From: DDH964 sp963763205
Lineage (GTDB): Bacteria > Desulfobacterota > Desulfuromonadia > Desulfuromonadales > DDH964
Direction: 5' to 3'
DNA length: 64,000 nt
Assembly (NCBI GenBank): GCA_963763205.1
Contig: CAVXNQ010000004.1
Location: forward strand, 1-64,000
Shown: one piece after another, positions 35,783 through 43,132 of the stretch
How positions within the stretch are numbered: the first letter of the stretch is position 1
Layout: the number at the start of each line of letters is the position of its first letter
Program-made: the position numbers and the translations under genes
The notes under the pieces: model-generated
Told to the model about the DNA's origin: nothing
Database searches by the model: none
What the model saw: the letters and a program-made list of their open reading frames with translations, nothing else

Positions 35783-38482
35783 CTACGGCGACGTTGTGGG
35801 CAGCATGGGGGGGCTCCCCGGAACCTCATGTTCCGGTGGCGGGGTCGAGGCCGTATTCGTCGCCGCAACTGGCGGCGGGGCGGTGACGGCAACCTCTTTG
35901 CTGCCTTCGGCTTCCACGAGAGGCGGTGCACTCTCCGGAGAAGCAGCACTCGGGGTGGTGACCGGGGCGTGAGCGGCGGGTTCGCCGCCAGGTGATTTTG
36001 CCGGCCCAATCCTTTGGCAAATCAAGGTTCCAAGATCGACTGTTTCGGCATCGTTTTTCGGAAAGGTCAACTGCGCCTGGTAACTTTCGTTTCCCAGTTT
36101 AACTGTGACGGGGTAAGTTCCGGCAGGCAGGAATTCACCCGGGCCTTTTTCCAGGGCACTGCATCCCTGGCGACGGTCCCCCTCGATGGTTGCCATCTGG
36201 CTGTCGAAATAAAATTCACCATTGCCCCCGGTCCAGAAGTCCACCGGGCCATCGGGAGTGGTGAGGATCAGTTCGGCGTTGGCCAGGGGTTGTTGATCCG
36301 CGTTGTTAAGCAACAAGGTGCCGGTGAAGGCCTGGTAGCGACGCAGGGGGAAATTGAGGCAGGAGCCGCTGCGCAAGGGCGGGGAGACAAACAGACGAAC
36401 ACGCGGCATCAGGTACTCCATGGGAATGTCCTTGTCTTCGATGGAAACCTGATTGTCGTAGTAAGAGGAAAGATCGGGTACCACCACCCGGCCACGGTCG
36501 TCGGTCCTTCCGGCAGTCTGGCCGTTGACGTAGACCCGGACTCCTTCGGCCTCGCCGACGCTGACCATGGCGAAGCTGTCTCGCACCGGGCGGGTGAGGG
36601 CAAATGTATCGGCGACGTGGACCAGCGCCCCGGAGAGGGAGAGGCGGCTCGTTGTGGAATGGACGTTCCCCCCGCGGAATGCTCCAAGGTCGGCACGCAG
36701 GATGCCATGTTGGGCGTTGTGCTGTACAAAACCATCCAGCCGCTCGCTGGCCGTGTCGTGGGTTTCGGAATGTTCCCCCTGAATGCCCCAGCCGGTCCCT
36801 TCCCCCAAAGGCGTGTTCTTCCGGCCTTCGATACTCAGGCTGTTCGCCTCCCGCTCATGGCGAACGCCGCCGGTCATGGTAAGTTCCCGGCCAGGTTGCC
36901 AATTGAAGAACACCGAAGCCTCCACGTAGGAATCGGCTTCATGGATGAAGGAGATGGTCGAGGAGAGGAATACTTTTCTGTAGAGTCGTCGTGACCAGGA
37001 GAGGGTCACGTCGCGACGGCTTTGCTGCTGATAATAGCTGGCGGCACTGTAGCGAAGGCCAAAGGACCCGAATGCTGGGGAGAGATAGCCGATGCTGGCA
37101 GTCAGATTCAACTTGCGCTCGAGGGTCGCGTCGAGGTTGGCAAGTGTCCGGTAGGCCTGCGAATACGTCTGAAGTCCGAGGCGCAGAGCGAAACCCTGGG
37201 TCTGGTATTCATAGGTCAATTGCCCGGCGCCTCCCGTCGCGCCATTAAAGGAACTGATCGACCCGTCAACCTTGACGAGGCCGTATTGCGGGACAACGCA
37301 ACCGAACTCACCCCCGAAATTGGTCAGGTCCCGGTTCAGCTCGGTACGTACCCCCAGGTTAATCCGGTCCGTCAACCCGTAGCGGTGAAATCCGGAAAAC
37401 GTGAGCCGGTGGTTGTAATGGTCACTTTCAATGCCGAAATTTTTGCGAGGAAAGCCGAGGTTGTAGCTGTATTCGTGCAGACCTTTTTTCAGAATCTGGT
37501 CGGTACCGTAGATCGGTATGGTGATGCGCTGCTCACGCCCGATGGAATCGCGAATGACGACTTCTATGGTCTGGGCACCCTGAATCCCCTGGTAATTGAG
37601 TAATTCAAAGGAGCCGGGTGCGAAATGATCGGTGCGGATCTTGGAGCCATCCACGTAGAGATCGACATCGGACGGGAAGGTCAGCAGGCCGGAGAAATTA
37701 AAGAGCGGGTACCGGATGAGGTAGGGATTGATCTGGTAAACCTTTGAAAGGCTTAGTCCCCCCATCGCAACAAGGCTGCCGAGGTTGTCGGAATCAGCTG
37801 TAAAGTCGCCGATGACCAGCCGCTGCAGTTGCTCACGGTCATCGAAAATGAAGCGCGTGTTGAGGCGCACCAGGTCCTTGTTCTCAGGCGTTTGGGTGTA
37901 GAGTCCATCACTGAGAAACAAGCCCCTGCCGAAACGGATCCCGAGTTCGTGGCTGGCGTTGAAGGTTTGGAATTCAAGGGAGGTTTCTCCTCCCATGGTG
38001 TAGTCGAGGCCGTAGTTGAGGAAGAAACTTTTTTCCCGGGGATAATAGACATGCTCTTGCCGTGCAAAAGCGAGATCGCTGGTCTCCTTGGGCAGCAGCG
38101 TAGGAGATGCGGTGATCGCAAGGCTGAGGCTGTTGGCATCAAATGCGAACGACACCTCCGGCACGCTCCGCAGGGAAACGTATTCGGCCCCTTCGGCTTG
38201 TATCCTTGTTGCGGGGAGATCGTGCAGTCCCATCTTCTTGAGATCTTCAGGCAGGATCAGGAAGTCCCCATCATCGCGCATGATGACGAAGAATTCTCCC
38301 TTGGGCTGCTGGTTGAGAAGGACGTCACAGATGATGGTTTCGTCGGCGCGGACGGGCACGGCGAAGAGATTGAAGGCAGCGAGAAAAACAAAAAAAATGA
38401 CAAGGCGGAAGGGTGAAATCGGGTGGAAAACGAAAATTGAGCCAGTCGATTTAAGGAGCCGAACACATCGCTTTGTCCACAT
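35783..38482 (-). CDS. fimbrial outer-membrane usher (FimD/Csu type)
   Basis: About 899 residues from ATG 38482 (MWTKRCVRLL; a longer start at 38554 is possible): signal segment, N-terminal chaperone-binding domain, a long barrel with FDDREQLQRLVIGDFTADSDN and GLSLSKVYQINPYLIRYPLF. The plug region has VDLYVDGSKIRTDHFAPGSFELLNYQGIQGAQTIEVVIRDSIGREQ, and C-terminal carboxylase-like domains end LTFPKNDAETVDLGTLICQ. It then runs into a Pro/Ala-rich linker, unusual for ushers, and stops. A one-base frame change links the linker to an OmpA domain. It secretes the SCPU subunits. It overlaps the chaperone gene by 32 bases. Confidence 0.9.
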   Translation of the reverse strand: MWTKRCVRLLKSTGSIFVFHPISPFRLVIFFVFLAAFNLFAVPVRADETIICDVLLNQQPKGEFFVIMRDDGDFLILPEDLKKMGLHDLPATRIQAEGAEYVSLRSVPEVSFAFDANSLSLAITASPTLLPKETSDLAFARQEHVYYPREKSFFLNYGLDYTMGGETSLEFQTFNASHELGIRFGRGLFLSDGLYTQTPENKDLVRLNTRFIFDDREQLQRLVIGDFTADSDNLGSLVAMGGLSLSKVYQINPYLIRYPLFNFSGLLTFPSDVDLYVDGSKIRTDHFAPGSFELLNYQGIQGAQTIEVVIRDSIGREQRITIPIYGTDQILKKGLHEYSYNLGFPRKNFGIESDHYNHRLTFSGFHRYGLTDRINLGVRTELNRDLTNFGGEFGCVVPQYGLVKVDGSISSFNGATGGAGQLTYEYQTQGFALRLGLQTYSQAYRTLANLDATLERKLNLTASIGYLSPAFGSFGLRYSAASYYQQQSRRDVTLSWSRRLYRKVFLSSTISFIHEADSYVEASVFFNWQPGRELTMTGGVRHEREANSLSIEGRKNTPLGEGTGWGIQGEHSETHDTASERLDGFVQHNAQHGILRADLGAFRGGNVHSTTSRLSLSGALVHVADTFALTRPVRDSFAMVSVGEAEGVRVYVNGQTAGRTDDRGRVVVPDLSSYYDNQVSIEDKDIPMEYLMPRVRLFVSPPLRSGSCLNFPLRRYQAFTGTLLLNNADQQPLANAELILTTPDGPVDFWTGGNGEFYFDSQMATIEGDRRQGCSALEKGPGEFLPAGTYPVTVKLGNESYQAQLTFPKNDAETVDLGTLICQRIGPAKSPGGEPAAHAPVTTPSAASPESAPPLVEAEGSKEVAVTAPPPVAATNTASTPPPEHEVPGSPPMLPTTSP

Positions 38483-39230
38483 CGATCTTTCCGTTGAGTT
38501 TGATCCGATCGGCGTTGACTTGGATGTCCAAAGTATCTGAACGTCGGCAGGCATCGGCTGAGATTTCGGCAGAATAGGTCCGGCTGCTCCCGGACAGCAG
38601 GTACCAGCCTTCCAGCTCTTTGGTGTAAACGACGTCTCCGCTTGCCGACACCGCCTGCAATGTCACGGTGTCAATTCGAAAATGAGTGGATCCGTCATTC
38701 CGGACCTTGAAGGAGATCTTGCCCGCCGACAAGGTAGTGTCGGTAATGGACCCCTTGGTATTTTCCCGGGGAGGAGCAACAAAGACCGGAACGCCGAACT
38801 GGATGGCGATAGCGACGGTATTCGATGACTTTTGCCCTTTGTCCGGAATTTCCCGGATGAAGATACGGTAGGTTTTCTCGCGAGTGGGTGGCAAGGCCCG
38901 GATACCGATCCTTATCACCCGTTCCCGTTTTGGCTCGACCGTCAGCTGTTTTGGGAAAAAAATCAGATCGGTCGCGGGCTGATAGACATCCTTGCCGTCT
39001 TGGTCCTGCGACCACTGTGCCGCGGATATCGCCAGATTCAGGGGCTGATCTCCGTCGTTGGTGACAGTTAGAACATCGGTGCGCGTTTGCGCGTTAAAAA
39101 AGACCTTGATTGGACTGACACGCCAGTTGCCGGCGTGGGCAGAAGTTGTGAAAAATATAATCAGACAACCGACTAGCAGGGCAATCGGACAGGACTTTCG
39201 CGAACGGATTATCGGACCCATGACAATCAT
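38451..39230 (-). CDS. periplasmic pilus chaperone (PapD-like)
   Basis: A 259-residue protein: signal peptide (ending SAHAG near residue 34), then two Ig-like domains. The first has NWRVSPIKVFFNAQTRTDVLTVTNDGDQPLNL and the usher/subunit-binding strand EPKRERVIRIGIRALPPTREKTYRIFIREIP with the conserved Arg/Lys pattern. The second has ISFKVRNDGSTHFRIDTVTLQ and a C-terminal Cys pair. It caps SCPU subunits by donor-strand complementation and delivers them to the usher. Same transcript as the subunit and usher genes. Confidence 0.9.
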   Translation of the reverse strand: MIVMGPIIRSRKSCPIALLVGCLIIFFTTSAHAGNWRVSPIKVFFNAQTRTDVLTVTNDGDQPLNLAISAAQWSQDQDGKDVYQPATDLIFFPKQLTVEPKRERVIRIGIRALPPTREKTYRIFIREIPDKGQKSSNTVAIAIQFGVPVFVAPPRENTKGSITDTTLSAGKISFKVRNDGSTHFRIDTVTLQAVSASGDVVYTKELEGWYLLSGSSRTYSAEISADACRRSDTLDIQVNADRIKLNGKIDVDKAMCSAP

Positions 39231-39278
39231 GACCGCACCATAGCCTGCAAAGGTGGTTTTTGCAAGCGGAAACCCCCG

Positions 39279-39779
39279 TCAGGGCTGGATGGAAATCGTT
39301 ACGGTATCCGCATAGTTGCCAGCTATCGCCGACTGATAATCGCTGCCGAGGACGGTGCCTTTTACCGTCAGGGTCTGGGCGACATTTTTGGGGGCGCTGC
39401 CAGTGGTCGGGGACAGGGCGAGCAGATAGGGGAGGAAGGCCGTCGGGTCGGTTGCATGCTGCATGCGCGGGGAGCCGGGGCCGGACTCATGCAGCCCGTC
39501 GTCGTCGGTAATCAGATAGGTTGCAACGCTGCTGCTGCCCATACAGGTAAAACTGAGGGTCGCGGTGACGGACACGTCGGCCGGGTTGAGCGGGTCGAGA
39601 GTGCCGAAGTTCAGGTTCGCTGTCGCGGGGTTGTCAAAGCGGCAGTTGCTTTTCGACAGGATGACGGCGGAAACGCTGATGGGAGTGGCATAGGTGCCGG
39701 CCAATGCGGCCTGGGGCGCAAATCCCATCAGGAGGAGCAGGAAACCCAACGCAGATTGTCTTAGATATCGAGGCAGCAT
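39279..39779 (-). CDS. spore coat protein U-like subunit (2)
   Basis: A 166-residue secreted protein from ATG 39779 (MLPRYLRQSALGFLLLLMGFAPQAALA signal; a longer GTG start at 39842 exists). SCPU domain: ISVSAVILSKSNCRFDNPATANLNFGTLDPLNPADVSVTATLSFTCMG with the two family Cys, then LTVKGTVLGSDYQSAIAGNYADTVTISIQP at the C-terminus. Immediately downstream of subunit 1 and upstream of the chaperone, the usual order in Csu-type loci. Confidence 0.85.
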   Translation of the reverse strand: MLPRYLRQSALGFLLLLMGFAPQAALAGTYATPISVSAVILSKSNCRFDNPATANLNFGTLDPLNPADVSVTATLSFTCMGSSSVATYLITDDDGLHESGPGSPRMQHATDPTAFLPYLLALSPTTGSAPKNVAQTLTVKGTVLGSDYQSAIAGNYADTVTISIQP

Positions 39780-39865
39780 CAACAGGCTCGACGGTGGAGG
39801 AGGGGCAATGCGGCGGTGACGGGAACCCGGCCACCGCCGCACGGTGGCCCACAGAACAGAAGAAA

Positions 39866-40333
39866 TCAGTAAGTGATGGTGACAGTGAAGGTATCGGTAT
39901 AGTCGGCGGCTGCCGGGGCTGCCTGGTACTGGGCCTGGGCGATGGTGGCATTGACGTTGTAATCGGTGCCGGCGAAGCCCGGGGTCAAGGTGCCCGAAGG
40001 AACAAGCGTGGAATAGGTCATAGTGCCCGAGGTCAAAGCGCTATTCAGGGTCCCGGTGGCCGGCGCCCCGAAGGTGACGGTGGTCCCTGCGGTGCACTTC
40101 ACATTCACCACTCCCTGGGTTGCCCCGCCCTGGGACGACGAGTTCACGAGCCCGGTGGTGGTCAACGGGTCGATCGCGGCAAAAGTGATGTTGCTCGTGG
40201 TCGACGCCGAACAGCTTGCATTGATCGTTGCGTTGACGGTGACGTCGGCGGTAGTGGTGGCCGCCAGTGCATTCCCCGCCGCGAAGATACCGGTGAGAGC
40301 CAGGGCCAGTGCTGCGAGTTTCATCGTTTTCAT
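39866..40333 (-). CDS. spore coat protein U-like subunit (1), major pilin candidate
   Basis: A 155-residue secreted protein: signal peptide (1-24, GIFAAGNALA), low-complexity Ser/Thr/Ala-rich SCPU domain with ADVTVNATINASCSASTTSNITFAAIDPL, VVNVKCTAGTTVTF and a C-terminal AAADYTDTFTVTITY. It is the first gene after riboswitch 2, with GGAGG before the ATG, and so probably the main fibre subunit. The two Cys are spaced as in CsuA/B-like proteins. Confidence 0.87.
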   Translation of the reverse strand: MKTMKLAALALALTGIFAAGNALAATTTADVTVNATINASCSASTTSNITFAAIDPLTTTGLVNSSSQGGATQGVVNVKCTAGTTVTFGAPATGTLNSALTSGTMTYSTLVPSGTLTPGFAGTDYNVNATIAQAQYQAAPAAADYTDTFTVTITY

Positions 40334-40399
40334 GTGTTCCTCCGTTCGGTGTGTGCGGGATGATCCCTGTTTGAGCCTGTCGATTCAGGCGTATTGGGC

Positions 40400-40440
40400 A
40401 AAAAAAGCGCCCGTCTTCAGCTTTTGCCGAAGACGGGCGC
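40400..40440 (-). terminator. riboswitch 2 expression-platform terminator
   Basis: On the minus strand GCGCCCGTCTTC (from 40440) pairs with GAAGACGGGCGC (to 40407) and is followed by seven T. The aptamer's 3' flank (GCCGAAGAGACGGGC, about 40462-40476) can pair with the same left arm as an antiterminator, so ligand binding should favour termination. Confidence 0.88.
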
Positions 40441-40461
40441 GCAGAAGTCACGGGAACTTGC

Positions 40462-40584
40462 GTCGCCCGTCTCTTCGGCAACCCGGCGATCCGTCCCGCT
40501 TTCGCCGATGTGCCGGCAATGGCGGGCTAGGACCCGTGGCTTTGCGTCACCGGATTACTCCGGTTTTGCCAGTGTCGGAGACCA
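40462..40584 (-). promoter_or_regulatory. GEMM-I (cyclic di-GMP) riboswitch 2
   Basis: Minus strand: GACACTGGCAAAACC, hairpin with GTAA loop, GGTGACGCAAAGCCACGGGTCC, P3 hairpin, GCCGGGTTGCCGAAGAGAC; P1 is GTCTC with GAGAC. G at the position equal to Vc2 G20 indicates c-di-GMP. It sits directly before the subunit/chaperone/usher operon and is followed by the terminator at 40400-40440. Transcriptional OFF control is inferred from the overlapping pairing. Confidence 0.9.
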
Positions 40585-40800
40585 ATAATTAGTCGTTTGT
40601 GCGCCGAAAGTCTTATCCAGGGGGGGAGGGAGAAGTCAATGTATTTCTTGCGGTCCTGGATGCCGACTGCGGCGGCTGGTTGCGGTAATGCCATCCGCTT
40701 GCCCTCACTAATGTAGCACTACCCGTGCCAAAATTGATGACTGTAACTTCAGGGGCTTGCGGGCGGGGGAGGGGAGATTAAAAAAGATAGGGTATCCATT

Positions 40801-40975
40801 TTGGATACTCAGAATGATGACCAGCCTGAATGGCTTTGCGGCGAACCGGCCCCAGCCGACCTGGCCGCCATCAAGGATCTCTGGAATCGGGAGATCGTCG
40901 GCTATGCCATGGGCCACCGCATGACGCAGGATCTGGTTGGCCGTGCCCTGTTCCGGGTATCCACAATTGTGGACC
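40801..40975 (+). mobile_element. IS3-family transposase remnant
   Basis: A plus-strand fragment reads PAPADLAAIKDLWNREIVGYAMGHRMTQDLVGRALFR, the rve (integrase) core of an IS3-family OrfB (usually DLFTREIVGYAM...TQDLVxxALFRA). There is no start, and homology is lost after VS, overlapping the antisense 3' end of the regulator gene region. It is a degraded insertion beside the pilus locus. Confidence 0.75.
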
Positions 40976-41011
40976 GACCTCATCCTTGGCGCTCGCCGGA
41001 ATTTGCCGGGA

Positions 41012-42394
41012 TCAATCCTCCGTGTCGTTATCCATTCCGTATTTCGCCAGCCGCCGCCGGAAGGTGTAATAATTCATGCCGAGAAGGCGCGCGGCTACCA
41101 TCTTCTTCCCTTCCGCCGCCTCCAGCCCCCTCTTCAAGGCCCATTTCTCGACCTCGCCCATATCCAGCGGGAGATCCACCCCGGCTCCAGGAGCCGTGGC
41201 GGCCGGGGGCTGCTGGCCGATGACGCCGCGCAGGTCATCCGGGGTGATCTGCGCGTCGGTCATGACGGCGGCGTGCTTGATGACGTTGCGCAACTCCCGG
41301 ATATTTCCCGGCCAGTCATGGCTTTTCAGCAGGGCCATGCTCTCCTCGGTAATCACCGGGGGGGCTTTCTCGAGTTCATGGCAGGCCTCACGCAGGAATT
41401 TGGCCGCCAGTAGGGGCAGGTCCTCGGGGATGGCACGCAGGGGGGGCATTTCGATCATGAAGGTCGCGAGGCGGTAGTAGAGATCCTGGCGGAAGTTCCC
41501 GGCTGTGGCCTCGGCGGCCAGATCCTTGTTGCTGGCGACGACGATGCGGATGTCGGCGTGGGCCTTGCGATTGCTGCCGAGGGGGTGGTAGCTTTTCTCC
41601 TCCACCAGCTGGAGCAGCATCGCCTGCACCGATGGCGGGGCGGCGTCGATGTCGTCGAGAAAAAGGGTCCCGCCCTTGGCGGCGCCGATCCGGCCTTCGC
41701 GTTTTTTCTCGGCGCCGGTGAAGGCGCCCTTTTCATGGCCGAACAGGTCCGCGGCCACCAGCGACTCGGGAATGGCTCCCAGTTGTACGGTCACGAAGGG
41801 TTTGTCGGAACGCGGGCTGAGGTTGTGGATCATCGCCGCCAGCCTTGATTTCCCGCTTCCGGTCTCGCCCTGGATGAGGACCGCGTAATGGCTGCGGGCG
41901 ATGCGGACGACCTGCGCGGCGATGGCCTTCAGCTTGGGACCCTTGCCGAGCATCTGCTCCACCGACAGCTGCAACTCGTCTTTGAGTTCGAATAGTTGGC
42001 GTTTCTGCAGAATCGGCAGGGCCGCCTTCTGGAGGGTGGTCAACAGTTTTTTGTCAGCGCAGGGTTTCGGTACGAATCCCGCCACGCCCAGTTCGATCCC
42101 GCGCAGCAGGTTGGGAACATCAGAAAAAGCACTGTAGAAGACCACGGGGGTTCCCGGACTGAGCCGGCTGAGGTGCTCGGTCAGGGTGATGCCGTCCATC
42201 TCCGGCATGATGATGTCGGTCAACACCAGGTCGGGCTTATCCCGCTGGAAAATCTCCAGCGCCTCGCGGCCGTTGGTCGCCAGGAGCAGTCTGCCGCAAT
42301 AGGGCGCCAGAAGGTCGCGCATCGCCTGGCGCAGGAGATTCTGGTCTTCAACAAACAGCAATGTCAGATGCTTTAAGGCGTTCATTCTCATCAT
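41012..42394 (-). CDS. sigma-54-dependent response regulator (NtrC family)
   Basis: A 460-residue regulator: receiver domain with phospho-acceptor Asp near residue 60 (DLVLTDIIMPEMDG) and Lys near 110. The AAA+ domain has Walker A GETGSGKS near 176, GAFTGA at about 223-228 for sigma-54 contact and FLDDID as Walker B. A Fis-type C-terminal HTH follows (ALKRGLEAAEGKKMVAARLLGMNYYTFRRRLAKYGM). Its own mRNA starts with riboswitch 3. It probably drives the pilus genes, but I found no convincing -24/-12 site, and no cognate kinase is adjacent. Confidence 0.9.
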   Translation of the reverse strand: MMRMNALKHLTLLFVEDQNLLRQAMRDLLAPYCGRLLLATNGREALEIFQRDKPDLVLTDIIMPEMDGITLTEHLSRLSPGTPVVFYSAFSDVPNLLRGIELGVAGFVPKPCADKKLLTTLQKAALPILQKRQLFELKDELQLSVEQMLGKGPKLKAIAAQVVRIARSHYAVLIQGETGSGKSRLAAMIHNLSPRSDKPFVTVQLGAIPESLVAADLFGHEKGAFTGAEKKREGRIGAAKGGTLFLDDIDAAPPSVQAMLLQLVEEKSYHPLGSNRKAHADIRIVVASNKDLAAEATAGNFRQDLYYRLATFMIEMPPLRAIPEDLPLLAAKFLREACHELEKAPPVITEESMALLKSHDWPGNIRELRNVIKHAAVMTDAQITPDDLRGVIGQQPPAATAPGAGVDLPLDMGEVEKWALKRGLEAAEGKKMVAARLLGMNYYTFRRRLAKYGMDNDTED

Positions 42395-42502
42395 TCAAGG
42401 CGTCGAGCCGGGGCAGGCCGTGATTCTGATTGGGAAGCAGGGTCTCCAACAGGGAGAGAGCGCGCGGTGCCGGAAACGGAGCTTGGTTGGCCTGTTCGAA
42501 CC

Positions 42503-42539
42503 AAAAAAATACGCCCATCTCCAGTCGCGGAGAAAGGCG
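42503..42539 (-). terminator. terminator downstream of riboswitch 3
   Basis: Minus strand CGCCTTTCTCC (from 42539) pairs, with one mismatch, with GGAGATGGGCG (to 42512) and is followed by TATTTTTTT. It lies between riboswitch 3 and the regulator gene and so is a likely expression platform. Confidence 0.75.
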
Positions 42540-42587
42540 CTTCCTCTACTCTGGACGGCATACGGTCCGTCCTGAATAGCTCACGTC

Positions 42588-42686
42588 CTCTCTTCGGCGG
42601 TTCGGCTGCCCACGCTGGTAGGGCTGCGGTGGGTCCGTGACTCTGCGCCGCCAGGTTGCCCTGGGTTTGCTCTTGTCGGAGAGGAG
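42588..42686 (-). promoter_or_regulatory. GEMM-I riboswitch 3, A20 (cGAMP-type) variant
   Basis: Minus strand: P1 TCCTCTC with GAGAGGA, GACAAGAGCAAACC, hairpin with GCAA loop, GGCGCAGAGTCACGGACCC, a P3 hairpin and GCCGAACCGCCGAAG. The base before GCAAACC is A (Vc2 position 20), the change known to favour 3',3'-cGAMP. The J blocks are less canonical (CGCAGAGTCAC for CGCAAAGCCAC). It precedes the sigma-54 regulator. Confidence 0.78.
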
Positions 42687-42949
42687 ACTGCTACGCAGTA
42701 TCCAACGGCCATTTAAGGACGAAATCGGTTAGGAGTCAAGGAGAAACCCGGTTCGCTAAAAAGGTATTTTGCTTTCAACTACTTTTCCCGCCTGAAGAGC
42801 CCATCTGCCGATCTTTTGAGTGACCATGCTGGGAGGAATGGATGACCTTTTAGAGCAGCCGGCCAATGGAGTCCCGAACCCAAACAAGCCAATCCTTTAT
42901 CCCGAAAAATGGTGAATTGCTTGCCTAGGCCCTGTGGTATCCCCAAGAC

Positions 42950-43070
42950 CGTGAATTTCTTTGCGTCCTTTGCGTCTTTGCGGTGAATCCAAGCCCAGGG
43001 CCATCCTCACCGCCCGTTCGCTCCGCTCTCTCAAGACGCAAAGGGCGCAAAGGAAATCTTTCCGAAAACA
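42950..43070. repeat. CGCAAAGACGCAAAGG-type dispersed repeat
   Basis: CTTTGCGTCCTTTGCGTCTT at about 42960, then TCACCGCCCGTTCGCTCC at about 43009 and TCAAGACGCAAAGGGCGCAA at about 43031. The middle is the inverted copy of the element at about 33508-33545. The rest of 42690-43130 shows no gene. Confidence 0.8.
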
Positions 43071-43073
43071 AAC

Positions 43074-43105
43074 AAAATCCCCCCCGGTCTCCCGAGGGGG
43101 ATTTT
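43074..43105 (-). terminator. intrinsic terminator of the CoA-transferase gene
   Basis: AAAATCCCCC (43074-43083) pairs with GGGGGATTTT (43096-43105) over a 12-base loop. On the minus strand it ends with a T-rich flank. It lies 28 bases beyond the stop of the gene at 43133. Confidence 0.75.
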
Positions 43106-43132
43106 TCCTGCTGTGCGGTGGAGATAACCGAA

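Noticed and set aside
40590..40735. Sigma-54 (-24/-12) promoter for the pilus operon
   Set aside because: Two GG...GC pairs on the minus strand come close, but spacing or bases do not fit TGGCAC-N5-TTGC well enough.
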